Assembly (NCBI GenBank): GCA_023014485.1
Contig: JAJOZX010006141.1
Coordinates: 124,001 to 188,000 of the forward strand
Origin: Bathynomus jamesi
Lineage: Eukaryota; Arthropoda; Malacostraca; Isopoda; Cirolanidae
Reading direction: 5' to 3'
Length of the DNA stretch: 64,000 nucleotides
In this document: one piece after another, positions 6,621 through 18,403 of the stretch
Numbering within the stretch: position 1 is the stretch's first letter
Layout of the letters: each line of letters opens with the position of its first letter
Program-made: the position numbers and the translations under genes
Notes under the pieces: generated by a model
What the model saw: only the letters and a program-made list of their open reading frames with translations
Told to the model about the DNA's origin: nothing
Databases searched by the model: none

Positions 6621-6811
6621 AAGTCAGTTTTAGTTGCAAAGAAGTTGCAAAGAAGTTCTGAAGTCAGTTTTAGTTGCAAAGAAGTTGCAAAGAAGTTTTG
6701 AAGTCAGTTTTAGTTGCAAGTCAGTTTTAAAGTCAGTTTTCGTTGCAAATAAGTTGCAAGTCAGTTTTGAAGTCAGTTTTCGTTGCAAATAAGTTGCAAA
6801 TCAGTTTTCAG
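6621..6811 (+). repeat. 40-bp tandem repeat AAGTCAGTTTTAGTTGCAAA, B unit 1
   Basis: Two exact-length copies (6621-6660, 6661-6700), then shortened and altered copies with CGTTGCAAATAAGTTGCAA. It leads into the hairpin units. The same block is in units 2, 3 and 4 (about 18617, 30577 and 42577 onward). Confidence 0.85.
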
Positions 6812-7002
6812 TTGGTTGCATCCAAAAGGGACAACCAAACCCCAGAGATTTATAAAGATACTCGAAGTAGTTTCGGGTCAGTTTTATTTGCAAATAAGTT
6901 GCAAATCAGTTTCCAGTTGGTTGCATCCAAAAGGGATAACCAAACCCCAGAGATTTATAAAGATACTTGACAAGCGTTCAAGTTAGATAGTTAAGTTTCA
7001 AG

Positions 7003-7526
7003 AAATACTTGACAAGAGGTCAAGTCAGAAGGTTGCGCCAAAAGGTACAACCGCCCCAGAGATTTATAGAAATACTTGACAAGAGGTCAAGTCAGAAGGT
7101 TGCGCCAAGATGGACAACCGCCCCAGAGATTTATAAAATACTTGACAAGAGGTCAAGTCAGAAGGTTGCGCCAAGATGGACAACCGCCCCAGAGATTTAT
7201 AGAAATACTTGACAAGAGGTCAAGTCAGAAGGTCGCGCCAAAAGGGACAACCGCCCCAGAGATTTATAGAAATACTTGATAAGAGGTCAAGTCAGAAGGT
7301 TGCGCCAAAAGGGACAACCGCCCCAGAGATTTGTAGAAATACTTGATAAGAGGTCAAGTCAGAAGGTTGCGCCAAAAGGGACAACCGCCCCAGAGATTTA
7401 TAGAAATACTTGATAAGAGGTCAAGTCAATAGGTTGCGCCAAAAGGGACAACCGCCCCAGAGATATATAGAAATACTTGATAAGAGGTCAAGTCAATAGG
7501 TTGCATCCAAGAGGGACAACCGCCCC
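7003..7526 (+). repeat. 67-bp double-hairpin array, B unit 1 (8 copies)
   Basis: CCGCCCC landmarks at 7051, 7118, 7184, 7251, 7318, 7385, 7452 and 7520 give a 67-bp period (one 66, one 68). Each unit has CTTGAC-AAGAG-GTCAAG (or CTTGAT, keeping the stem by a G-T wobble) and GGTTG...CAACC. One unit has GGTCG instead of GGTTG, also wobble-compatible. The upstream units at 6810-7000 are diverged members. Confidence 0.93.
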
Positions 7527-7912
7527 AGTTTTGAAGAAGCCAGTTTTTAAGAAGTCAGTTTTTAAGTCCCAAGTCATTTCAATGCAGTCAATTGAATTCA
7601 ACTTTTTCTTTGTAAGTTAAGAGAATTTAATTTAAGAAAATGTAATTTAAGAATTTAATTCAACCTTTTTTTGTGTTGTAAAGAGAACCTTTCTTTGTTT
7701 TGTTGTAAGAGGGAAATGGACCGATTTGTCTTTTCTTTTTTATGCCATTGTTGCGTATAAAAATATATAGGTAAAATGACATATTTTATTGTTGGCAACC
7801 AAAACCGTTTTTACAAATGTTGGTAACGAGTTTTATAATTATTGCGATTATATGATGACAGAAATAGTGTAATAATTAATCGCTCATGTACCTAATTTAT
7901 CTTGCTCTGTAT

Positions 7913-7936
7913 GGTCGGGAAATTTACCCGTAGGAC
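7913..7936 (+). other. Hairpin GGTC-GGG...CCC...GACC, B-specific
   Basis: Nested complementary arms around AAATTTA, at the start of the segment with no counterpart in A. Confidence 0.5.
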
Positions 7937-8400
7937 CGCACACCCTAAATTTCAGTTGTGTTTATTCTTTTTTGTCATTTAATTTTAATAAAACTTCTAC
8001 ACAATAAAACATATGTATTTATCATATGCAAACAAGTTTTCAGACTAAAATATCAAATAATTCAAATTCTATCAACATTCAACGAAAGAGTATGATTTTT
8101 CTACTTAACATGCAAAAAAATTATTAAACCTTTTTAATATTTTTTTTAGTATATAAAAAAATAATTTTTTATGTAAAATTTACCTGAAATTATTAAAAGA
8201 AAAGATTGTTCGAAATGCTTTCCTTCCATTTCAATAACACTTTTTATTCTTGGCCGAAACTCATCTAAGGTTCGATTTACTTTTATTTTTAATAATATTA
8301 TAAAATTATGTTTAGCTCATTAAAATGCATAAATTGATTTATATTTTTAATTTGTATTCTTAACTTTCTTAATTCAATTATCGTACCGATACTTCTGGTT
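7937..8400 (+). other. B-specific AT-rich segment, nothing recognised
   Basis: No match to element A can be seen here; homology resumes at about 8420 (AAACCGTGAGAT). No frame, tandem repeat or RNA motif stands out. Confidence 0.5.
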
Positions 8401-8899
8401 AATGTTTATATAGTTCATATATAGCTAGGAATGTTACTAGTCGAATTTAAATCCATCTTCAAAAATTCAATTTTTAAACCGTGAGATTTACTTTCATCAA
8501 TTGTAAGTCCTCTAAGTACATTTCTTTTTATTACCTTAATACGTGTAACTGATTTAATTAAATACTTAAATCCTACCTTAAACTTAAAGGATTTTATGAT
8601 AATAATGATAATAATAACAACAATACTTGACTCAAAAGATTTTATTACCCTAAAACCCATCTTAAATTATTATACATTATTTTTAAACTTTGTTAATTCA
8701 AAAACCTTCCAAATCTCTACACATACACACGCATGTATGCACACTATATATACTATATATACAAACCTTATTCTAAAATCATTCGATATCACAAACTATT
8801 TCATAGCGTGTAGGTGCTAACTCTGCTATTTATATAGTCCTAAGCCTTTTTGCTTACTATATATAAATTTTTGCTTAGGCATTTATTCAGTTAACTTAA

Positions 8900-9035
8900 G
8901 AATCCTCTCCGCTAGTCTGTCCCTCAAAGTTATGATACACACTTTGTATCTAATACACACAAATACACACTAGACCACAGGTCTATACATCATCCATTAC
9001 GTAATTCGATTTTTTACCTACAATAGTCAATAAAA
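8900..9035 (+). repeat. Single copy of the 138-bp repeat in element B
   Basis: GAATCCTCTCCGCTAGTCTGT to GTCAATAAAA, matching both copies in A (2538-2888), including TAGACC-ACA-GGTCTA. Confidence 0.8.
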
Positions 9036-9381
9036 TTAGTTATAGACTGCACGATCAGGGTAACTTTGGAAAATAATTTATATTTTTTTCCTTTTACCTA
9101 CTATTCATTATGTACATAATTTTTTCCCACAGAAAAATAAAAATTTTGTAAAAAAAAATTTAACAATATCATTCTTTGTCTAGCGTAATTGTTTGTCTAA
9201 AATTGAAGTATTAATCTTTGAATTTTTTATATTATATAATAACTCACTTGCTCTGTATAAAAATTTGTAATGTAAAGAAAAAAATTCGTCATCTAACTTG
9301 AAGTAGTTAGGATGTTATTTTCTCATTTGTATTGTATTAATGGTACCCTATTAGATTATTGTATAAATATCGTTTTTTTTT

Positions 9382-9396
9382 AAAAGGGGAGAGCAA
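9382..9396 (+). promoter_or_regulatory. Polypurine tract of element B
   Basis: AAAAGGGGAGAGCAA directly before LTR2 (TGTAAAAATAAAATG). Same at 21371, 33334 and 45330. Confidence 0.75.
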
Positions 9397-11037
9397 TGTA
9401 AAAATAAAATGAATGATCAATATTCATTTTTTACATAAGAACCAAAATCGCTTAACGCGAGTTTGGATAGTAATTTTACTTGTGGCTTCCTATTCTTGAT
9501 CGTGTCAAAATTCTACGATCTACCATACCATATGGTTTAGTCGTATCCATTTTTATTTGTTATAGAAGTTAATTAATTAATTGTGATTGTCTTGCATCTC
9601 ACCCTCGTCCCTAGATTATGCATGCACATTGCATATAACTCTGCCTCTAATTCGTTCTTGTAAATCTTCCTAATAATGATTTGTATTATGCATACAAAAT
9701 TTAATAACTATGACGTCATAAAGTAACTTAATTCTCTTCACGTTTTCCATACCTTGAACACTGAATCACGTGTTTAGTATTTGGACATCTTCCGTATTGA
9801 ATGTATGGTAAATTCCTTAATAATATATAATAATAATAATAATAATAATAAAAAGAAAAAAAGAAACTTCATTCTCTATACATCATTAGTTATGTTGTTT
9901 CCTACCTATTGTCTACTGATACCTATCAACCTATCAGTCCATATTTTACGCGTCTCTATATTACGCACACAACCCATTGGAGTATGTACATGTAAAATAC
10001 GTCCACATATATTTTTTTTTATTATTATTTTTTTTAAGTGCGTTCAACCTTCAAGGCGTTCATTAGGCTTACAGTAATTAAATGCTCAAATTCGGGAATC
10101 AGCAGAACCGAACGTTTCTAAGATAAACAACATCTTTCGCTCGGATCCAAATCTATAACATATAATGTAATATAACATATTATGTTGTATATAAATTATC
10201 TTGTCATGTCTCATGTACTTGTGTTGTACTAATAACCATATATATAATAACCATATATAATCTGACCATATAATCTGACCATATAATCTAACCATATAAT
10301 CTAACCATATAATCTAACCATATATATATATATATATAAAAACACTGTAAGAATGGTAACGACGTAATGTACTTCAATGAAACTATAATTGAATGTAATG
10401 ACTTTATATATAATGTAAGAATGTACTTTAATCGAACTGTAAGGGACAATCATAAGCGAATGGGAAGTAATCCATAATCGCAATCATAATTGTAAGAAAC
10501 CCAAACAAAAATGATATCGCCTTCAGAAATGAAGACGTGGCAAAAAAAAAAAGATAAGTTTTTATTTTTATTTATTTTTTTTATTTTTATTTGGAAACTC
10601 AAACACCTGATCGTGTTTAAAAGGGGGGAAACTTAACCTCCAACTGCCATCCCCCAACATTCAGGCATATTTTATACATGTATTTGTAAAATGAAGAACA
10701 CTTCATTACGAGACTCTGCCTTGGTCACTGCTAAGAGACTCCCCTGGTTAGCAGCCTCGCTGCGGGGAGGGAGGTCGAACCTCTACCCCTGTAAATTCAG
10801 AGCAGTACCTGTATATTTTTAAGAAGTAAATTTACAGTAAGAGAAACTTTTTATTTTCCCCCTCGAGTTGGGCTATCGTCAGAGGAACTTAGTAAAGTCG
10901 AAAAGTTATAAAGTATCAGAGAAAGAATTAGAAAATTATAGAAGAAAAGTATCAGAAGAAATATCCGTTGCTTGCCTCCCTAACTAGAACCCCCTTCGAA
11001 TCCGAACCGACAAAGGGCCATAAAGGGGGGGTTAACA
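9397..11037 (+). mobile_element. Element B LTR2, unit 1
   Basis: 1641 bp, TG...CA ends. It differs from LTR1 at more than a dozen substitutions, for example AAAATTCTACG for AAAACCCTACG, GGAGTATG for GGATTATG, and GTAAGAAACC for GTAATAAACC. The same LTR1/LTR2 differences occur in all four units. Confidence 0.9.
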
Positions 11038-12244
11038 TGTATTCTTTTTACGTTTTATTTTCTTTTATTATTTCACCTCTCGCAAGTTGTTTATTATTGC
11101 TGAGACGAAGGTTCGAATTCCGATTACGTCGTCAAAAGCGAGCCTCTGAATTCGAATTCTTCCCTCTTGCCTCTGCTACCAATTTATAACGTTAAGATGT
11201 GATGTTATATTATTATAATATACCATATTGTTCCCTGCCAGGTTACTGGTTATTATCTACTTAGGCACATAGTTATCCACGTTCTCATTACCTGTACTTA
11301 CTACTTCTACCTAATTGTCATTCAAATTCCGTTACTTATGTGTTACGTTATCATTAATGTCCGTGTACTTTCAAATGAAAAGTACACCGTATTGTTTCTC
11401 CGCTTTCCTCATCGCTGGCTAATTAGACTTTCAAACTATAATAACCAACCATTCTTCTAATAATATTTGACATAATTTGGCGTAATTATTGTTAACTATA
11501 AATATATAACATTGTTGTTAATCCCCTGTAAATTATAGAATTAGTTTTTATTTTTATTTTTTTTTTTATTTTTAGTTAAAATCTTTCAAAACATCTGATC
11601 ATGTGTTTAAAAAGGGGGGAAATTTAACCTTCAACTGTCCTCCCCCAAAACATTTAAGTTTATATTATACATATACTTGTAAAAATTACGACACTTCTTC
11701 ATTAGACTTCTTCATTAGACTTCTTGATTAAGTCACTTCATATTAGCACCTCATTAGGACTCCTTTGTTAGCAGCCTCGCTGCGGGGAGGGGGTAGAGGC
11801 CCCTTGCCTCCTCAGTCTTTTTTAGATTCCGGCCTGAGCCATGGTCGAAAGAGGTCGAACCTCTACCCTTGTAATTCAGAGCAGTACCTGTATATTTTTA
11901 AGAAGTAAATTACCGTAAGAGAAACTTTTTATTTTTCCCTTCGACCCGTGCTCTCTTCAGAACTTAGTCAGAAAAGTCGATAATTTTAGTATCAGAGAAA
12001 GTATCAGAGTATTATAAAAAGAGGAGAATTAAAAATTGGCGACCCTTTGCCCAAATTAAGAGACAACCCAAGCACCATAGAAGATATTGGCATAACAGTC
12101 TGGCGAGTCTGTAGCCAAGAGTTTAACAGAGTGGCGACCGAAAAGAATTAGAATGTTATAGAAGACATATTCGTTGCTTGCCTCCTAACTAGAACCCACG
12201 TCGATCCGAACCGACTCCAGGGACATAGAAGAAGGAGGGTAACA
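11038..12244 (+). mobile_element. Element A LTR, 3' part, unit 1/2
   Basis: Resumes at TGTATTCTTTTTACG (11038-11041 is the right TGTA duplication) and ends GTAACA. It lacks a 396-bp segment present in the 5.2-kb units: TATAGAA at 11534-11540 runs directly into TTAGTTTTTA. It contains TATAAATA (11497), the G6/C5 arrangement, the hairpin series and the PBS-like series. Confidence 0.88.
11497..11504 (+). promoter_or_regulatory. TATA box candidate in A LTR (12-kb type)
   Basis: TATAAATA in GTTAACTATAAATATATAAC. In this LTR type it is about 40 bp upstream of the 396-bp deletion point; in the 5.2-kb type it is at 52227-52234. Confidence 0.4.
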
Positions 12245-15200
12245 AGTGACGACCCTGCACCAGGATAAAAAGATTATTTTAAGATTATTTTAAGATTATT
12301 TTAAGAGGAAGATTTTAACAAGAAGATTTTAAGAAGAGGCCACTCTTTGGCCAAGATAGAAATTACCCTGCATCAGGATAAAACCATTTGACCGGCGTGT
12401 CACGACTTCTAGTTCGTAACATCCACCCTTGAACCGGTGTGTCACGACTCCAAGTTCTCCACGCCTAGTTTTCATCCAAGAAGAAGTAGCCAGCAAGACG
12501 TCTTCAGGACACGTCTCTGAGGATTTCGCCTGTGGAAAATTTTGTTAAGTACAGAGTTGTTTTTTCAGTAATTTATAAACATTTGAAAAGTCACTATTAT
12601 TAACAGTTAATAATGAGTATCAAACCAGAATTTAACACAAAACACAGTGAACACTTCAGACACCAGTGATACATTTGTTTTTATTGAAACAGTAATTTTA
12701 AAAGAGAGTTAATTTCAAAGATTTAATTTCAAAGAGAGTTAATTTCAAGAGGGTTATTTTCACTGTTATATTCAGTATAGAATAATTTTATTTTATGTAT
12801 CTTCCCGTACATTAGAATGAAATATTGTTTACATTTTTTTTTATTTTTTGTTTCCAAATTTTTTTCAATTACTGAATTGAATTGACTTGCAAATTAAGAA
12901 AGAGAGAGTTTATAGAGAGTTTATAGATTTAGAGAGATACTTGAAGTAATTTTGAAGTCATTTTTTTGAAATCATTTTTTGAAGTCAGTTTTTGAAGTCA
13001 GTTTTTGAAGACAGAAGGTTGCACCAAGAGGGTCAACCAAAACAGAGGTTAATCGTCTCCACTTGATAAAGATCGAGTGCAGTCATTTTCCATTTTCAGT
13101 TAATTTCAAGTTAGTTTAAGTTATAGAGATACTTGATTGTATTTCAAGTAAGTCGGTTGCACCAAGAGGGTCAACCCAAACAGAGGTTAATCGTCTCCAC
13201 TTGAATTGAGATCAAGTGCAGTCATTTTCCATTTTCAGTTAATTTCAAGTTAGTTTCAGAATACTTGATAAGAGGTCAAGTCAGAAGGTTGCGCCAAGAC
13301 GGGCAACCGCCCCAGAGATTTATAGAAATACTTGATAGAGTTCAAGTCAGAGAGTTTTATTTGAAGTCAGAGAGTTTTATTTGAAGTCAGGAGTTTTATT
13401 TGAAGTCAGAGAGTTTTATTTGAAGTCAGAGAGTTTTATTTGAAGTCAGAGAGATTTATTCCAAGTCAGAGAGATTTATTCCAAGTCAGAGAGATTTATT
13501 CCAAGTCAGAGAGATTTATTCCAAGTCATTTTTATTTCGAGTCCCAAGTCAGTTTTCAATGCAGTCAATTGAATTCAACCTTTTTTTTGTTCAAGAGAAT
13601 TTAATTGAACCTTTTTTTTGTTGAAAAAGAGAATTAAATTCAACCTGAATTGACCCGTTTGTCTTTAGTTTAACTTTTTTTTTGTTTGTGAGAAGGAAAT
13701 TGACCGATTTGTCTTTTCTTTTTCATGCATTGTTACGTATATAAATATATAGTCATGTAATTTATTATTTGTAACAAAACCGTTTTTACAATTGTTTGTA
13801 ATGACTTTGATAATCATTGTAATGTATACGTGATAATAATAGTTGTGTAATAATTAATTAATCGATCTTGTCCCAATGACTCCTTTTAAATTACTATGCT
13901 GAGGAACATGCCGTCCCTCCGTTTTGTTTCAACTTTTTTTTAATTTTTGTTCTAAGTAGTGTGACAAGCAATCTTTTTTTAAAGAGCAAAGTGCTCACGA
14001 AAGACTTATTGTCAAATTCAGACTTATATCCCCCGCTTAGTCACTCAATTCCCCCGAATGTAGTACTCCAAACTTTTTATTTTATTTTATTTTAACACCC
14101 CCAACCCCAGTTGAACCGTGTCAACCAGAGAAATGGTTCAACCATGGTTAATTCCTCTTTAGTACTATGGAACATAACCTCCATTTATGTTAAGTTGTGT
14201 TATTTTATTTTTAAGAATACTACAGTATATGGCTATGAATTTTAGTAGTCGAAATTAATTGTGTGTCAAAATTCAATTTTAAAACCGTGAGATCTACTTT
14301 CATTAACTGTAAGGTCCTCTAAGTTCGTTTTTTTAATTACCTTATACGTGTAACTGATTAATTATGTAAAATCTATAATCCTAATTGAATTTTATTACTT
14401 TTGACACATTCGAATTCATTTACGTTCCGTCCCTCCAGTCACTTTTGCATTAAAACTCGTATGCAAACATCATCATAATAATACATCATAATTATTGCTT
14501 ACTATATATAAATTCTCGCTCATGCATTTATACAGTTAATTTAACAATCCTCTCAGCTAATCTGTGTCTCGAAATTATAAAATACACACTTTGTACCCAA
14601 TAAACATAAATACACCTTTGACCACAGGTCTATACATCATCCACTACGTAATTCGATTTGTACCTACAACAGTCAATAAAAATGCATGTATGCACACTAT
14701 ATATACTATATACATACAAACCTTATGCTAAAATCATTGAATATTCAGTTACTTGAACAATCCTATCAGCTAATCTGTCCCTCGAAATTGTAAAATACAC
14801 ACTTTGCACCTAATACACCCAAATACACACTAGACCACAGGTCTATACATCATCCATTACATAATTCGATTTTTTACCTACAATAGTCAATAAAATTAGT
14901 TTATCAATTGTACTATCATGGAAGCCTCGAAAAATCCATGAACTTTAAAATTTATGTTTTTCCCTTTTACCTATTCATTATGAATGTAATTTATCCCACA
15001 GAAAAAAATAAAATTTGGTAAAAAATTTTAACCATATCATTGTTTGTCTAACTTAATTGTTTGTCTAAAATTAAAGTTTTAATCTTTGAATTTTTATATT
15101 TTATAATAGCCCTCTAAGCGAGTGTCATGTTAAAAATTTGGATACTCTGCATTGTACTCAACTACCTGAACTCGTTCTGTATAAAACTTGTATTGTAAAA

Positions 15201-15312
15201 AAGAATGTCGTCATCTAACTTGAATTACTTACGATGTTATTTTCTCAATTGTATTATATTGTATTAATTGTATTATATTATTGTATTAATACCATTTTAG
15301 GGGGGGAAATAC
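12245..15312 (+). mobile_element. Element A internal region, unit 2
   Basis: Copy of 240-3304 (3068 bp), non-coding, with the same degenerate TGACGACC PBS and nine 20-bp repeats. Short ATG frame and palindrome conserved. Confidence 0.85.
13347..13525 (+). repeat. 20-bp tandem repeat, 9 copies (A unit 2)
   Basis: Same five-plus-four arrangement as unit 1, with 1 bp missing in the third copy. Confidence 0.95.
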
Positions 15313-15921
15313 TGTAAAAAGTGAGCAATGAACAATTCCTACACCATCATTATATGGATTCATTGTCTTCATGCAGTACTTATGTTCTTATAGTTTTATG
15401 TTTGAATGTTCATTTTTACATAAGAAACCAAAAATCGCCTAAGCGAGTTTTGGATAGAATTTCGATTTATACTTTATTCATTACTGTATTTCTCTAATTC
15501 ATCTTTTCTAATAATGACTTATACACTATGACGTCACAAAATAACTTTGTTCTCTTTACGTTTCCCATACTTTGTACACTGAATCACGTTCTTAGTATTT
15601 GGACATCTTCCGTATTCAATGTATGGTAAATTATTTAGTAATAATGTTGTGGTGTTATGTAGTATAAATATCATTATTTAACCATACTCATTATTCAACC
15701 ATACTCATTCTTACATTCATGTTCTTTCTTGACCGCTATCCTTTATTAATTTTATTACTTATTCATTCATCTACCTATTGTCTACTTATGCCCTATCAAC
15801 TTATCAGTCTATGTTTACTCGTGTCTATATTACGCACACAACCTATTGTGTGACGAATGATATGTGTACACTACTGTGTGCAGCGTACATGTCTATTGAC
15901 GATCATGATTACGTACATGTA
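15313..15921 (+). mobile_element. Element A LTR, 5' part, unit 2
   Basis: Copy of 3305-3913, ending in the TGTA duplication (15918-15921). Confidence 0.88.
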
Positions 15922-16341
15922 TTTAAAAATGAAATGAATGATCAATATTCATTTTTTACATAAGAACCAAAATCGCTTAACGCGAGTTTGGATAGTAATT
16001 TTACTTGTGGCTTCCTATTCTTGATCGTGTCAAAACCCTACGATCTACCATACCATATGGTTTAGTCGTATCCATTTTTATTTGTTATAGAAGTTAATTA
16101 ATTAATTGTGATTGTCTTGCATCTCACCCTCGTCCCTAGATTATGCATACACATTGCATATAACTCTGCTTCTAATTCGTTCTTGTCTATCTTCCTAATA
16201 ATGATTTGTATTATACATACAAAATTTAATAACTATGACGTCATAAAATAACTTAATTCTCTTCACGTTTTCCATACCTTGAACACTGAATCACGTGTTT
16301 AGTATTTGGACATCTTCCGTATTGAATGTATGGTAAATTCC

Positions 16342-16378
<37 letters not shown>

Positions 16379-17571
16379 GAAAAAAAAGAAACTTCATTCT
16401 CTATACATCATTAGTTATGTTGTTTCCTACCTATTGTCTACTGATACCTATCAACCTATCAGTCCATATTTTACGCGTCTCTATATTACGCACACAACCC
16501 ATTGGATTATGTACATGTAAAATACGTCCACATATATTTTTTTTTATTATTATTTTTTTTAAGTGCGTTCAACCTTCAAGGCGTTCATTAGGCTTACAGT
16601 AATTAAATGCTCAAATTCGCGAATCAGCAGAACCGAACGTTTCTAAGATAAACAACATCTTTCGCTCGGATCCAAATCTATAACATATAATGTAATATAA
16701 CATATTATGTTGTATATAAATTATCATGTCATGTCTCATGTACTTGTGTTGTACTAATAACCATATATATAATAACCATATATAATCTGACCATATAATC
16801 TGACCATATAATCTAACCATATAATCTAACCATATAATCTAACCATATAATCTAACCATATATATATATATAAAAACACTGTAAGAATGGTAACGACGTA
16901 ATGTACTTCAATGAAACTATAATTGAATGTAATGACTTTATATATAATGTAAGAATGTACTTTAATCGAACTGTAAGGGACAATCATAAGCGAATGGGAA
17001 GTAATCCATAATCGCAATCATAATTGTAATAAACCCAAACAAAAATGATATCGCCTTCAGAAATGAAGACGTGGCAAAAAAAAATAAGATGTTTTTATTT
17101 TATTATTTTTTTTTATTTTTATTTGGAAACTTTCAAACACCTGATCGTGTTTAAAAGGGGGGAAACTTAACCTCCAACTGCCATCCCCCAACATTCAGGC
17201 ATATTTTATACATGTATTTGTAAAATGAAGAACACTTCATTACGAGACTCTGCCTTGGTCACTGCTAAGAGACTCCCCTGGTTAGCAGCCTCGCTGCGGG
17301 GAGGGAGGTCGAACCTCTACCCCTGTAAATTCAGAGCAGTACCTGTATATTTTTAAGAAGTAAATTTACAGTAAGAGAAACTTTTTATTTTCCCCCTCGA
17401 GTTGGGCTATCGTCAGAGGAACTTAGTAAAGTCGAAAAGTTATAAAGTATCAGAGAAAGAATTAGAAAATTATAGAAGAAAAGTATCAGAAGAAATATCC
17501 GTTGCTTGCCTCCCTAACTAGAACCCCCTTCGAATCCGAACCGACAAAGGGCCATAAAGGGGGGGTTAACA
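15922..17571 (+). mobile_element. Element B LTR1, unit 2
   Basis: Starts TTTAAAAATG, ends TTAACA. Carries LTR1 markers (CAAAACCCTACG, GGATTATG). Confidence 0.9.
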
Positions 17572-18041
17572 GCTGGCGACCCTTTACCAGGATAAGAAGA
17601 AGATTTATAAAAGAAGATTTATAAAAGAAGAAGATTTATAAAAGAAGATTTATAAAAGAAGAAGATTTATAAAAGAAGAAGATTTATAAAAGAAGACTTA
17701 TAAAAGAAGATTTATAAAAGAAGATTTATCAGGATAAAACCATTTGACCGGCGTGTCACGACTTCTAGTTCGTAACATCCACCCTTGACCGGTGTGTCAC
17801 GACTCCAAGTTCTTCACGCCTAGTTTTCATCCAAGAAGAAGTAGCCAACAAGACGTCTTCAGGACACGTCTCAAGGATTTCCCCATAGAAAATTTTGTTA
17901 AGTACATTTTGTTTTCTTAAGTAATTTATAAACACTTGAAAAGTCAGTATTATTAACAGTTAATAATGAGTATTAAGTCAGAATTTACAAGAAACACAGT
18001 GAACACTTCAGACACTAGTGATACATTTTCCTTAGTGTAAC

Positions 18042-18403
18042 AGAGAGTTAATTGTAACAGAGTTAATTGTAACAGAGAGTTAATTGTAACAGAGTTAATT
18101 TCAAAAGAGAGTTAATTGTAACAGAGTTAATTTCAAGAGAGAGTTAATTTCAAGAGAGAGTTAATTTCAAGAGAGAGTTAATTTCAAGAGAGAGTTAATT
18201 TCAAGAGAGAGTTAATTTCAAGAGAGAGTTAATTTCAAGAGAGAGTTAATTTCAAGAGAGAGTTAATTTCAAGAGAGAGTTAATTTCAAGAGAGAGTTAA
18301 TTTCAAGAGAGAGTTAATTTCAAAGGGAGTTAATTTCAAAAGAGAGTTAATTTCAAAAGAGAGTTAATTTCAAAAGAGAGTTAATTTCAAAAGAGAGTTA
18401 ATT
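18042..18403 (+). repeat. 17-bp VNTR, B unit 2 (362 bp)
   Basis: One repeat shorter than unit 1, with the same variant order. Confidence 0.95.

Larger units (their letters stand above)
5562..9396 (+). mobile_element. Element B internal region, unit 1 (non-coding)
   Basis: In order: PBS (5564), GAAGATTTATAAAA array (5585-5716), conserved leader (5717-5868), palindrome and short ATG frame (5938-6029), 17-bp VNTR (6031-6410), 40-bp repeats (from 6621), hairpin units from 6810, 67-bp hairpin array (7003-7526), TATA-like stretch (about 7750), hairpin GGTC...GACC (7913-7936), B-specific AT-rich segment (about 7937-8400), and 3' part homologous to A (8420-9380) with one copy of the 138-bp repeat (8900-9035). 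No coding potential is seen in any frame. Confidence 0.85.
3914..11037 (+). mobile_element. Nested element B (LARD-like LTR element), unit 1
   Basis: Structure: LTR1 3914-5561, PBS 5564, non-coding interior 5562-9396, polypurine tract 9382-9396, LTR2 9397-11037. It is flanked by TGTA duplications and sits in the A LTR in the same orientation. LTR ends are TT/TG...TTAACA. It is related to A throughout (LTR, leader, 3' interior) but has its own repeat arrays. No reverse transcriptase, integrase or gag is encoded, so mobilisation would need proteins from another element. The PBS TGGCGACC resembles that of arthropod Ty3/Gypsy elements of the 412/mdg1 type (recalled, tRNA-Arg), only a hint of family. 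Confidence 0.9.
1..12005 (+). repeat. 12-kb unit 1 (A unit with nested B element)
   Basis: Order: end of A LTR (1-239), A internal (240-3304), 5' part of A LTR (3305-3913), nested B element (3914-11037), 3' part of A LTR (11038 onward, continuing to 12244 in the next unit). This is the reference copy for the fine annotation below. Confidence 0.93.

Noticed and set aside
7009..7279. Repetitive peptide frames (DKRSSQKVAP-type) from the 67-bp array
   Set aside because: 67 is not a multiple of three, so each repeat shifts frame; overlapping frames appear from the same DNA. The pattern fits a structural repeat, not a protein.
7003..7526. CRISPR-like regular repeat
   Set aside because: The 67-bp units are contiguous tandem copies without unique spacers, and no cas genes are present. 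The window is eukaryotic in character.
11110..11122. tRNA-like B box (GGTTCGAATTCC) in the A LTR
   Set aside because: It is one base longer than the usual B box, has no A box at a suitable distance and no cloverleaf. Probably chance.
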